Of a DNA stretch of 40,543 nucleotides, positions 32,610 to 40,543 are shown piece after piece. Origin of the DNA: Lachnospiraceae bacterium (GTDB taxonomy: Bacteria > Bacillota > Clostridia > Lachnospirales > Lachnospiraceae); contig JAAVZI010000016.1 of NCBI GenBank assembly GCA_022791575.1, forward strand, positions 1-40,543, written 5' to 3'. Each line of letters opens with the position of its first letter. The stretch's first letter is position 1. Below the pieces are notes generated by a model that worked only from the letters and a program-made list of their open reading frames with translations, did not search any database and was not told where the DNA came from. The position numbers were made by a program, and so were the translations under genes.

Positions 32610-34073
32610 TTAATTTAAATATTTGGACGGATTTACTTGAACTCCATCTACCAAGATCTCAAAATGCAGGTGCGGACCAGTAGAATTACCCGTATTGCCG
32701 CTTAATGCGATTTTTTCTCCCTGCTTCACCTGACTACCGGAGGAAACAAGGATTTTACTTAAATGAGCATATCGGGTCTGCTTCCCATCAGAGTGGCGGA
32801 TCGTAATGCAGTTACCATAACCATTTACCCAACCTGCACTAACCACTCTGCCGCCGCAGGACGCCCGAATTGCCGTACCAATCGGACAACTCCAGTCTAT
32901 TCCCTTATGCATTCTTCCCCAGCGGCTTCCAAACGGTGAAGAAAAACTTCCTCCTACCAAGGGCTTGATATAGGTCGGAGGCGTACTGGTTCCCCGCTCA
33001 ATCACCCGTGGCTGGGCTTCTGCAAGCAGGGTTTCCTCTAAAAGCTCTCTGCCGGTCTCCTGACCACTGCTGTAGGTAATTTCGGCAACTACCTGTCTGC
33101 GGCCGGAAGTTCCCTCCTGCAGCACCTTCTCCGTTCCTGTGTACCACTGGTCATTATCCACATATTGTATCTCTGCCTGGTATTCTTCTTCGTAGGCTGA
33201 CCGAAGCTTGTACCACACGGAAACCTCTGGTTTGGGAACTGTTACAATCAATTCGTCACCGATATTGATATATTCAGAATCTGTCAGCTGGTTTAATTCC
33301 ATCAGTTCTTTTGTCTTCATTCCGTTCTTTTCTGCAATTATGGAAAGACAGTCGCCTTTTTCCACTGTATATACAGCAGGTGTTTCATATTCCTTAGTCA
33401 ACGCTGCGGCAGCAGAGGCGGCATCGCTGATCTCATTTTGGTTCACATACCCTTTTACAATTTCTATCTTCTGTTCGAAACCAATATCGATCATTTCTCC
33501 TGCAGCAGCTCCCTCCCGGACTGTACAAACTGGAGTCAGACTGTTCTGATTTCCGCTGTCTGTCAGCTGAACTTCAAAGGCATTCACTGTGTCATACTTA
33601 TTTTTGATCAATTCCAGAGTAGTGACTGCTTCGGCTTCTGAGGCAACAGTCACAGTAAATTCATTTACCCGGAGAGTACAGGCAGGCTGCACCTTCTGTT
33701 CCATGTGCCCTTCTAGGGCTTCGTATACTTCTTTATATACAGCTCCTGGACTGCTTGTCTTCGGTACTTTTTTGACTGGTTCAATACTGCAGGCCGCCTG
33801 AATCATTACAGGTTCTTCCTGCTGCTCTGCCAGTTCCTTTCTGGCTTTTACCAAATCTCGAACCGCGTCTTCTGAAGTTTCATAGCAGCCATAGGCCTTT
33901 TGGTTGACCATAATCTGATAATATCGGATTACTGCTGTCCCTGCCGTAAGAAGGGGCAGAATCATCATACAAAAAGCGCCTGTTATAAAGACCGTGATTG
34001 CAGCGGTCAACTTAAATTTTCTATTGTTCTTTTTATTCATATCCTGTCTCTCTCTATCATTTTTATTTTTCAT
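32610..34073 (-). CDS. Cell-wall peptidase with LysM, G5 and M23 domains
   Basis: An extracellular wall hydrolase of 487 residues. A basic N-terminus and one membrane helix (~24-46) are followed by a segment without a known domain. A LysM domain comes next (~235-280, VYTVEKGDCLSIIAEKNGMK), then a G5 domain (~285-360), then a Zn metallopeptidase M23 domain (~375-487). The M23 ligands are visible: HKGIDW, HxxxD and GPHLHFEI. It probably cuts peptidoglycan cross-bridges during growth or sporulation. Two in-frame starts (34073, MNKK further in) are possible; the first is kept because the sequence gives no clear ribosome site for either. Confidence 0.9.
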   Translation of the reverse strand: MKNKNDRERQDMNKKNNRKFKLTAAITVFITGAFCMMILPLLTAGTAVIRYYQIMVNQKAYGCYETSEDAVRDLVKARKELAEQQEEPVMIQAACSIEPVKKVPKTSSPGAVYKEVYEALEGHMEQKVQPACTLRVNEFTVTVASEAEAVTTLELIKNKYDTVNAFEVQLTDSGNQNSLTPVCTVREGAAAGEMIDIGFEQKIEIVKGYVNQNEISDAASAAAALTKEYETPAVYTVEKGDCLSIIAEKNGMKTKELMELNQLTDSEYINIGDELIVTVPKPEVSVWYKLRSAYEEEYQAEIQYVDNDQWYTGTEKVLQEGTSGRRQVVAEITYSSGQETGRELLEETLLAEAQPRVIERGTSTPPTYIKPLVGGSFSSPFGSRWGRMHKGIDWSCPIGTAIRASCGGRVVSAGWVNGYGNCITIRHSDGKQTRYAHLSKILVSSGSQVKQGEKIALSGNTGNSTGPHLHFEILVDGVQVNPSKYLN

Positions 34074-34114
34074 ATTCTTGCGGTCGCCATAGGCGGGGCC
34101 GCCTGACCGATTTT

Positions 34115-34143
34115 ATTATACACAAAGAGGACAAGGATTGCAA
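34115..34143 (-). promoter_or_regulatory. Promoter of the M23 peptidase gene
   Basis: On the minus strand TTGCAA (34143-34138), a 17-bp spacer and TATAAT (34120-34115). The leader contains a short AGGCGG/CCGCCT hairpin. Confidence 0.65.
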
Positions 34144-34333
34144 TTGTTTTTTACGAATTTGTTAAATAATTATTAATATTTCCTTATGATTTGAAAACCG
34201 CTTATGTAAAGCATTCGTAAATGTTCTTATAAAGTTCCATCCTTTTATTCATTTGGAAATTTATTACATTTTTTATCGTGATTACACATTTTTTTCACAT
34301 TTCTGTCATAAAAAGGTCACGAATTCCATATAC
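34144..34333. other. AT-rich intergenic DNA, nothing recognised
   Basis: No frame with a ribosome site and no clear inverted repeat between the peptidase promoter and the TATAAT at 34334. Confidence 0.4.
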
Positions 34334-34497
34334 TATAATAATCGTACTAGCTAACCTAGCTAATATAATTTTCATAACTCACGCTGCATGGGTTCCATCA
34401 CAGCCCATGCAGCACTCCCTCTTTTCCATTGCGTATCAGATTTTTTATATACATCTCCCTTTTTTGAGAAGCCGTGCTAACGCACGGCTTCTTTTTT
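34334..34497 (+). ncRNA. Candidate small RNA of about 150 nt
   Basis: A TATAAT at 34334-34339 is followed by CTAGCTAA repeats, then a perfect 10-bp hairpin GCTGCATGGG/CCCATGCAGC (34383-34413, 11-nt loop). A U-rich stretch follows, then a strong terminator at 34467-34497. No ORF with a ribosome site explains the structure and no plus-strand gene is adjacent. There is no clear -35 box. I do not recognise the fold (not 6S, SRP or T-box). Confidence 0.42.
34467..34497 (+). terminator. Strong plus-strand terminator without a known gene
   Basis: A perfect 11-bp stem AGAAGCCGTGC/GCACGGCTTCT with a TAAC loop, followed by TTTTTT. There is no plus-strand coding gene upstream in the preceding 3 kb, which supports a noncoding transcript. 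Confidence 0.88.
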
Positions 34498-34540
34498 CTC
34501 CTAAAACACGGTTGGTTTCATTCTGACGTGTTCTAACTCT

Positions 34541-34568
34541 ATCATATGTCACTTATCATATGTCACTT
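34541..34568. repeat. Perfect 14-bp tandem duplication at the uvrA stop
   Basis: ATCATATGTCACTT occurs twice in a row (34541-34554 and 34555-34568). The uvrA TGA is in the second copy, so the duplication is outside most of the coding sequence. Confidence 0.9.
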
Positions 34569-37409
34569 CTTCTCCAGATACCGTTTGACAAATTTTCCGG
34601 TATAGGATTTCTTAATCTTGGCTATTTCTTCCGGTGTACCCTCGGCGATTACGGTGCCGCCTTTGTCTCCGCCTTCCGGACCGATATCTATAATGTAATC
34701 GGCTGTCTTGATCACATCCAGATTATGCTCGATTACAATTACAGTATTTCCTCCGTCGGAGAGGCGGCGCAGAATATCAACGAGTTTGTGTACATCTGCA
34801 AAGTGCAGGCCGGTGGTCGGCTCGTCGAGAATGTAAATGGTCTTGCCGGTGCTGCGCTTGCTTAGCTCGGAGGCCAGTTTAATGCGCTGCGCCTCACCGC
34901 CGGAGAGGGTGGTGGAGGGCTGACCGAGCTTGACGTAGGACAGGCCCACATCGTTGAGCGTCTCCATTTTCCGTTTAATGGAGGGAACATTTTCAAAAAA
35001 GGTTACGGCCTCCTCGACGGTCATTTCCAGGATGTCGTAGATATTTTTGTCCTTGTATTTGACTTCCAGTGTTTCCCGGTTGTAACGGCGGCCCTGGCAG
35101 ACTTCACAGGGAACATAGACATCCGACAGGAAATGCATTTCGATCTTGATAATGCCGTCGCCGCTGCAGGCTTCGCAGCGGCCGCCTTTTACATTAAAGC
35201 TGAAACGGCCCTTGGTGTAGCCTCTGGCCTTGGCCTCGGCGGTTGCGGCAAACAAGTCGCGGATCTGGTCGAAGACGCCGGTATAGGTCGCTGGGTTGGA
35301 GCGGGGGGTGCGGCCAATGGGCGATTGGTCGATGTCAATCACCTTGTCCAGCTGTTCAATGCCCTTCATGGCTTTGTGTTTGCCGGGAATGGTGCGGGCC
35401 CGGTTTAGGTCTCTGGCTAGGCGTTTGTAGAGAATCTCGTTGACCAGGGAGCTTTTGCCGGAGCCGGAAACGCCGGTGATACAGGTCATAATTCCCAGAG
35501 GGAAGCGGACGGTGATGTTCTTGAGGTTATTTTCGGCGGCGCCCTCTACAGTAAGAAAGCCGGTGGGCTGGCGGCGTTCCTGAGGAACCGGGATTTTGAT
35601 TCTGCCGCTTAGGTAGGCACCGGTTACGGAGGCCTTGTTTTTCATGATTTCTTTGGCATTGCCCACCGCTACGACCTCACCGCCGTGGCTGCCTGCACCA
35701 GGGCCGATATCTACGATATAATCGGCGGCCAGCATGGTGTCTTCGTCATGTTCTACTACGATTAGGGTGTTGCCCAGGTCTTTTAGCTTCTGCAGCGCGG
35801 ACAGAAGTTTGTCGTTGTCCCGCTGGTGCAGACCAATGCTGGGCTCGTCGAGAATGTAGGCGACGCCTACCAGGCCGGAACCGATCTGGGTAGCCAGGCG
35901 GATTCTCTGGGCTTCGCCGCCGGATAAGCTGCCTGCAGCGCGCGCCAGGGTCAGGTATTCCAGTCCTACATTGATTAGGAAGCCGATTCTTGCGCGGATC
36001 TCTTTTAGAATCTGACCGCCGATTAGCCGCTGTTGTTCTGTTAATTCCAAATGTTTTAAAAATTCGGACAATTTATCAATGGACAGGGCGGTAATCTGGT
36101 AAATGTTTTTGCCACTGACGGTGACGGCCAGGCTTTCTTTTTTCAGTCTCTGGCCTTTGCAGGCTTTACAGGGCGTGATTCTCATAAATTCTTCGTATTC
36201 CTGCTTAATGCTTTCTGAGCCGGTTTCGCGATAGCGCCGCTGGACATTGCGGATTAGGCCCTCGAATGCTACATCGTAAATTCCTTCTCCGCGCTGACTC
36301 TGGTAATGGACTTTGACCTCTTTTCCATTGGTGCCGTTGAGCAGCATTTCGCGGATTTCTTCGGGGAGTTCTTCATAGGGGGTGGTGAGGTCAAATTTGT
36401 ATTCTTTGGACAGGGCGTCTAAAATGGCGTAGGCGTAGCTTTTTTTGTCGTTACAGGACTGCCAGCCCATTACGGTAATGGCGCCGCCGGCTATGCTTAG
36501 GGACGGATCGGGAATCATCAGCTCCTCGGCGAATTCCATTTTGTAGCCTAGGCCGAAGCAGTCGGGGCAGGCGCCGAATGGGTTGTTGAACGAGAAGCTT
36601 CGGGGTTCGATTTCGTCAATGGCGATGTTGCAGTCGGGGCAGGAGAAGCTCTGGCTGAAATTGATGGGTTCACCGCCCATGACGTCGACAACCAGCAGCC
36701 CTTCAGCAAGAGCCAGCACATTTTCAATGGAATCGGTGAGGCGCTTTTCGATTCCCTCTTTAACAACCAGGCGGTCTACGACTATTTCTATGTTGTGCTT
36801 GATGTTTTTGTCGAGCTGGATCTCTTCGGTTAATTCATAGAGACTGCCGTCTATGCGTACGCGGACGTAGCCGCTCTTTTTGGCGCGGTCGAGGACTTTT
36901 TCATGGCGGCCCTTGCGTCCGCGCACGACGGGGGCCAGCAGCTGGAGCTTTGTTTTTTCCGGCAGTTCCATGATCTGATCTACCATCTGATCCACGGTCT
37001 GTCTGCGAATCTCTTTACCACACTTGGGGCAGTGGGGGATGCCGATTCTGGCGTAGAGCAGGCGGAAGTAGTCGTAGATTTCGGTTACTGTGCCGACGGT
37101 GGAACGCGGGTTGCGGTTGGTGGATTTCTGGTCGATGGAAATGGCGGGGGACAGGCCTTCTATGCTTTCGACATTGGGTTTTTCCATTTGGCCGAGGAAT
37201 TGCCGGGCATAGGAAGACAAGGATTCCATGTAGCGTCTCTGGCCTTCCGCGTAAATGGTGTCAAATGCCAGGGAGGATTTGCCGGATCCGCTTAAACCGG
37301 TCAGCACTACAAATTCATTTCTGGGGATGTCTACGTCCAGATTTTTCAGGTTATGCTCGTTGGCGCCTCTGATTTTGATGTATTGTTTGATGATTTCTTT
37401 ACTTGCCAT
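34563..37409 (-). CDS. uvrA: Excinuclease ABC subunit A (UvrA)
   Basis: The damage-recognition ATPase of nucleotide excision repair. The predicted 948-residue protein shows [20 protein letters not shown] and Walker [10 protein letters not shown] and GVSGSGKSS. Two Zn modules (CPDCN...[10 protein letters not shown] and [10 protein letters not shown]...[10 protein letters not shown]), two [24 protein letters not shown] signatures and [13 protein letters not shown] are also present. MASKEI at 37409 is the start, with AGAGGAAGGA before it. An in-frame extension to 37553 is Lys/Gln/Thr/Asn-rich low complexity and has no ribosome site. It follows gpsA; uvrB is upstream. Confidence 0.97.
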   Translation of the reverse strand: MASKEIIKQYIKIRGANEHNLKNLDVDIPRNEFVVLTGLSGSGKSSLAFDTIYAEGQRRYMESLSSYARQFLGQMEKPNVESIEGLSPAISIDQKSTNRNPRSTVGTVTEIYDYFRLLYARIGIPHCPKCGKEIRRQTVDQMVDQIMELPEKTKLQLLAPVVRGRKGRHEKVLDRAKKSGYVRVRIDGSLYELTEEIQLDKNIKHNIEIVVDRLVVKEGIEKRLTDSIENVLALAEGLLVVDVMGGEPINFSQSFSCPDCNIAIDEIEPRSFSFNNPFGACPDCFGLGYKMEFAEELMIPDPSLSIAGGAITVMGWQSCNDKKSYAYAILDALSKEYKFDLTTPYEELPEEIREMLLNGTNGKEVKVHYQSQRGEGIYDVAFEGLIRNVQRRYRETGSESIKQEYEEFMRITPCKACKGQRLKKESLAVTVSGKNIYQITALSIDKLSEFLKHLELTEQQRLIGGQILKEIRARIGFLINVGLEYLTLARAAGSLSGGEAQRIRLATQIGSGLVGVAYILDEPSIGLHQRDNDKLLSALQKLKDLGNTLIVVEHDEDTMLAADYIVDIGPGAGSHGGEVVAVGNAKEIMKNKASVTGAYLSGRIKIPVPQERRQPTGFLTVEGAAENNLKNITVRFPLGIMTCITGVSGSGKSSLVNEILYKRLARDLNRARTIPGKHKAMKGIEQLDKVIDIDQSPIGRTPRSNPATYTGVFDQIRDLFAATAEAKARGYTKGRFSFNVKGGRCEACSGDGIIKIEMHFLSDVYVPCEVCQGRRYNRETLEVKYKDKNIYDILEMTVEEAVTFFENVPSIKRKMETLNDVGLSYVKLGQPSTTLSGGEAQRIKLASELSKRSTGKTIYILDEPTTGLHFADVHKLVDILRRLSDGGNTVIVIEHNLDVIKTADYIIDIGPEGGDKGGTVIAEGTPEEIAKIKKSYTGKFVKRYLEKK

Positions 37410-37637
37410 TGCTGTTCCTTCCTCTTTTATAGTTTCGTTTCTTACTTTTCTGTTTTTTTGTTTGTTTTTGGTTGTTTGTTTTATTTGTTTCTGCTTATTT
37501 GTTTTTGCCTGTATGTTTTTGTTTGTCTGTTTTGTACTTTGCTTTTGGGGCATGATCTATTCTGTTTACTCTCATCCAGATATAGATTCGTCCGCTTGTT
37601 CTATTTGTTGATTAGAACATGTGTTCTTTTCAGGTTT
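37410..37637 (-). other. gpsA-uvrA spacer with low-complexity A/C-rich leader
   Basis: On the minus strand about 37434-37545 is a run of CAAA/CAAAAA-like units without stable structure; it would form an unstructured uvrA leader. No promoter-like element is evident. Confidence 0.55.
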
Positions 37638-38594
37638 TTAGAATTCGGGCTTGATGGTTCGGCGGAACAATTCATCTAGTGTTGACTTGGCTTCTTTTTG
37701 GTTGTAAAGCACGTCATAGACGGCTTTACTGATTGGCAGCTCGACGCCGTAATTTTTGCCTAAGTTCATCATGGCCTTTACTGTATAATATCCTTCTGCC
37801 AGCTTTTCATACTTCTCACCTTTGATAAAAAGTTCGCCGAATCTTCGGTTATTGCTGTATGGAGAAAATACGGTGGCTTCGTAGTCGCCCAAGTGGCAGA
37901 GGCCGTAGGCGGACAGTTCATTGCCGCCCATGGCTTTGATTAGGCGGGATACTTCTCTGGTTCCTCTGGAGATTAGTGCGCCTTTGAGCGAACTTAAGCC
38001 CAAACCGTCGAGCATACCGGCGGCGATTCCGATGACATTTTTGGCGGCGGCGCCGATTTCATTTCCTATTAGATCCTGTCCATAGTAAATGCGGATCAAG
38101 TCGCTGTTGAAGGTGTTGACCAGCATGGTTTTGACCTGTTCGCTGGTGCTGTCGATGACCATACAGTTGGGGATTCCGCGGTAGAGTTCCTGTACATGTC
38201 CGGGGCCGATCCAAACGGCGGCTTCGTTGGAAAAGTCGACGTTGTCGTTGATGACCTGGGTCAGCCGCCTTCCGGTTTTGATCTCAATTCCTTTCATGCA
38301 GAGGACAAATAGTTTGTCTTTCAGCTCCAGTGGTTTGAGCTCGTCGAGCAGAGCCTGCAGACCCTGGGAATTGACGGAGATTACGATGATCTGAGCCTCT
38401 TTTATGGACTGGAGGTCGGTGGTCAGCCGGAACGAGTCTGGCAGGGTGAGGAATTCATTTTTCCGTTCTGTCTGCAGCTGCTGCATTTTGTGGGAGGAGG
38501 CGCGGCCGTAGAGCGTGACCTCCATGTTTTGGCTGTGCAGATACCAGGCAATGAGCGTGCCCCATCTTCCGCAGCCGATTACCGTTATTTTCAT
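37638..38594 (-). CDS. gpsA: Glycerol-3-phosphate dehydrogenase [NAD(P)+]
   Basis: Reduces dihydroxyacetone phosphate to sn-glycerol-3-phosphate for phospholipid synthesis. The 318-residue protein has the Rossmann start KITVIGCGRWGTLIAWYL. It has the substrate/catalytic region GNEIGAAAKNVIGIAAGMLD, with the catalytic Lys in AAKNV, and SRGTREVSRLIKAMGG. The first glycine motif (GCGRWG) and the GPGHVQELYRG segment are more divergent than usual (GAGxWG, GPSxAxE), so a paralogue is possible. The ATG at 38594 has AAAGGA upstream; the earlier GTG at 38603 is too close to it. It lies 18 bp after uvrB. Confidence 0.88.
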   Translation of the reverse strand: MKITVIGCGRWGTLIAWYLHSQNMEVTLYGRASSHKMQQLQTERKNEFLTLPDSFRLTTDLQSIKEAQIIVISVNSQGLQALLDELKPLELKDKLFVLCMKGIEIKTGRRLTQVINDNVDFSNEAAVWIGPGHVQELYRGIPNCMVIDSTSEQVKTMLVNTFNSDLIRIYYGQDLIGNEIGAAAKNVIGIAAGMLDGLGLSSLKGALISRGTREVSRLIKAMGGNELSAYGLCHLGDYEATVFSPYSNNRRFGELFIKGEKYEKLAEGYYTVKAMMNLGKNYGVELPISKAVYDVLYNQKEAKSTLDELFRRTIKPEF

Positions 38595-38612
38595 ACTTAT
38601 CACATCCTTTTT

Positions 38613-40543
38613 CTATTGTTCCATCATTTTTTTGACTTCCATCATTTTGTCCCGCAGCTGGGCAGCGGCTTCGAAGTTGAGTTCGGCGGCGGCCTGGCGC
38701 ATTTGCTTTTCGATTTTTTTGACCAGTTTTTCCAATTCTTTGGTGTCCATGGATTCCGGGTCTTTTTCGAACTTGAGTTCTTCTTTGGCAATTTCCTTGG
38801 AAATGCGGATGATGTCGCGGACGGATTTCTTGATGGTGGTCGGGGTGATGCCGTGTTCTTTGTTGTAGGCCTGCTGCAGCTGGCGGCGGCGATTAGTCTC
38901 GGTGATGGCGTTGTTCATGGAGTCGGTTATGTCGTTGGCGTACATGATCACATGGCCTTCGGAGTTTCTGGCGGCGCGGCCAATGGTCTGGATCAGGGAG
39001 GTCTCGGAACGCAGAAAGCCCTCTTTGTCAGCGTCTAGGATGGCCACAAGGGAGATTTCGGGGATGTCTAAGCCCTCTCTTAAGAGGTTGATACCGACTA
39101 AGACGTCAAATACGTCGAGACGCATGTCACGAATGATTTCCTGGCGCTCTAAGGTGTCGATATCAGAATGCAGGTAGCGCACGCGGATACCGGCTTCGCG
39201 CATATAGTCGGTCAGGTCCTCGGCCATTTTCTTGGTCAGGGTTGTGACTAGGACTTTGTTCTTTTTGGCAGTCTCCTGGTTGATTTGTCCGATCAGATGG
39301 TCGACCTGGCCCTCCACTGGGTGAACGAGAATTTCTGGGTCTAATAGGCCGGTGGGGCGGATGATCTGTTCGGCGCGCAGCAGTTCGTGTTCGTCTTCGT
39401 ATACGTTGGGTGTGGCGGAGACGAACAGCATTTGGTCGATTTTGCTCTCGAATTCTTCGAAATTGAGCGGGCGGTTGTCTTTGGCGGACGGCAGACGGAA
39501 CCCATACTCGACGAGGGAGGTTTTACGGGACTGGTCGCCTGCATACATGCCGCGCACTTGGGGAATGGTGATATGGGACTCGTCGATGATGATTAGGAAA
39601 TCGTCGCCGAAGTAGTCGATTAGGGTGTAGGGCGGCTGTCCGGGCGCTAGGCCGGCAAGGTGGCGGGAGTAGTTTTCGATTCCGCTGCAGAAGCCGGTTT
39701 CTTTCATCATTTCGATATCGAAGTTGGTCCGTTCGGCGATTCTCTGGGCCTCTAGCAGCTTGTCCTCGCTTTTGAAATATTTTACGCGCTCTTCGAGCTC
39801 TTGTTCGATCTGGCCGGCGGCCTCTAGGATTTTACTTTGAGGGACTACATAGTGGGAGGCCGGGAAGATGGCAATGTGTTCTAGCAGGCTTTTAATTTCG
39901 CCGGTCAGGACGTCAATTTCTGTGATGCGGTCGATTTCGTCGCCGAAAAATTCTACGCGGATGGCGGTTTCGGAATAGTCGGCTGGGTAGATCTCGACCA
40001 CGTCACCGTGTACACGGAATGTTCCGCGCCGGAAATCCATTTCATTGCGTGTATACTGGATGTCGATTAGGTCGTGGATGACTTCGTCGCGGTCTTTTTC
40101 CATGCCGGGGCGCAGTGAGATCATCATATGCTGGTAGTCGTCAGGGCTGCCGATTCCGTATATGCAGGATACACTGGAAATAATGATGACGTCTTTGCGC
40201 TCGGAGAGCGCGGCGGTGGCGGACAGGCGGAGCTTGTCAATCTCGTCGTTAACGGAGGAGTCCTTGGCGATGTAGGTGTCGGTAGACGGAACGTAAGCTT
40301 CGGGCTGGTAGTAGTCGTAGTAGGATACAAAATACTCCACTGCATTCTCTGGGAACATCTCCTTGAATTCTCCGTATAGCTGCGCCGCAAGCGTCTTGTT
40401 GTGGGCGATGACCAGTGTCGGCTTCTGCAATTCCTGAATGACATTCGCCATCGTAAATGTCTTGCCGGAACCCGTAACCCCGAGTAAAGGCTGGAATGGA
40501 TTGCCCTCCTTGAAGCCTTTTACCAGCTCTGCGATGGCATGGG
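38613..40543 (-). CDS. uvrB: Excinuclease ABC subunit B (UvrB), 5' end outside the window
   Basis: A DNA-loading helicase-like subunit of excision repair. The reading frame enters at the right edge as [10 protein letters not shown] and has Walker [11 protein letters not shown]. The beta-hairpin [20 protein letters not shown], the motif [29 protein letters not shown] and a C-terminal UVR motif ([19 protein letters not shown]) follow. The internal ATG at 40451 is not the start because the Walker A motif is upstream of it in frame. An estimated 20-30 N-terminal residues are outside the window. gpsA follows it, before uvrA. Confidence 0.97.
   Translation of the reverse strand, partial: HAIAELVKGFKEGNPFQPLLGVTGSGKTFTMANVIQELQKPTLVIAHNKTLAAQLYGEFKEMFPENAVEYFVSYYDYYQPEAYVPSTDTYIAKDSSVNDEIDKLRLSATAALSERKDVIIISSVSCIYGIGSPDDYQHMMISLRPGMEKDRDEVIHDLIDIQYTRNEMDFRRGTFRVHGDVVEIYPADYSETAIRVEFFGDEIDRITEIDVLTGEIKSLLEHIAIFPASHYVVPQSKILEAAGQIEQELEERVKYFKSEDKLLEAQRIAERTNFDIEMMKETGFCSGIENYSRHLAGLAPGQPPYTLIDYFGDDFLIIIDESHITIPQVRGMYAGDQSRKTSLVEYGFRLPSAKDNRPLNFEEFESKIDQMLFVSATPNVYEDEHELLRAEQIIRPTGLLDPEILVHPVEGQVDHLIGQINQETAKKNKVLVTTLTKKMAEDLTDYMREAGIRVRYLHSDIDTLERQEIIRDMRLDVFDVLVGINLLREGLDIPEISLVAILDADKEGFLRSETSLIQTIGRAARNSEGHVIMYANDITDSMNNAITETNRRRQLQQAYNKEHGITPTTIKKSVRDIIRISKEIAKEELKFEKDPESMDTKELEKLVKKIEKQMRQAAAELNFEAAAQLRDKMMEVKKMMEQ

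Noticed and set aside
34383-34497. T-box or other known riboswitch upstream of a gene
   Set aside because: No T-box sequence or known aptamer core, and no plus-strand gene follows. The paired elements are simple hairpins plus a terminator.
34278-34526. 82-codon plus-strand frame as a gene
   Set aside because: No ribosome site, and it runs through two hairpins and a terminator, which is better explained by a noncoding RNA.
40124-40444. Arg/Ser/Thr-rich minus-strand frame inside uvrB
   Set aside because: Shadow of uvrB in another frame; composition is a by-product of the GC-rich codon usage.
1-40543. CRISPR array, insertion sequence or prophage
   Set aside because: No regularly spaced repeats, no transposase or phage structural gene. 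Mobile traces are limited to the decayed recombinase and RHH pieces at 12.9-13.7 kb.

Overview
The window reads as a chromosome segment of a spore-forming, low-GC Clostridia, most likely of the Lachnospiraceae type. The evidence is yabP-yabQ-divIC, a CotS-like coat kinase homologue, an ytvI-like gene, an intact EcfA1/EcfA2/EcfT module, a HrcA/CIRCE heat-shock gene, a TPP-riboswitch thi operon, and abundant sigma-A promoters with purine-rich Shine-Dalgarno sites. Almost every gene is on the minus strand. The exceptions are the zinc-ribbon gene near 0.4 kb, a 38-residue toxin gene near 13.2 kb and an HD-GYP gene near 30 kb.

Layout. 0.4-1.4 kb: zinc-ribbon membrane protein. 1.4-5.3 kb: TPP riboswitch, then thiM-thiE-thiD-thiC. 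5.3-8.5 kb: membrane metallophosphoesterase, coiled-coil protein of unknown role, and a CIRCE-controlled small heat-shock protein. 8.5-13.9 kb: an accessory island. It holds an AlwI/BspD6I-like restriction endonuclease, a fused double adenine methyltransferase with an N-terminal helix-turn-helix, remains of a serine recombinase, an unlisted type I toxin-antitoxin locus, remains of a ribbon-helix-helix gene, and iterated repeats next to the rpsI 3' end. 13.9-19.2 kb: rpsI, rplM with an attenuator-like leader, truA, ecfT, ecfA2, ecfA1 and a CmpB-type membrane protein. 19.2-25.4 kb: polysaccharide deacetylase, fucU, tRNA-Met, divIC, yabQ, yabP, rqcP, hup, mazG and a phosphohexomutase. 25.4-29.9 kb: PEGA lipoprotein, CotS-like protein, YtvI/AI-2E membrane protein and an RluA-type pseudouridine synthase. 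30.0-34.1 kb: HD-GYP protein, murA and an M23/LysM/G5 peptidase. 34.3-34.5 kb: a possible small RNA. 34.6-40.5 kb: uvrA, gpsA and uvrB (5' end outside the window), a block whose base composition is visibly richer in G+C than the rest.

How genes work together. The thi operon couples HMP-P synthesis (ThiC), phosphorylation (ThiD), thiazole salvage (ThiM) and coupling (ThiE) under one TPP switch. No thiazole-synthesis gene is seen. The ecf genes make the energising module shared by many vitamin transporters. The yabP/yabQ/divIC, hup/rqcP and CotS/YtvI groups serve sporulation, division and ribosome quality control. uvrB and uvrA supply nucleotide excision repair.

The most interesting region is 8.5-13.9 kb. 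A complete type IIS-like restriction-modification pair sits beside a convergent sense/antisense toxin-antitoxin locus whose two promoters, two terminators and Shine-Dalgarno site can all be read directly. All functional statements rest on reading the sequence and on family knowledge; no database search was possible.
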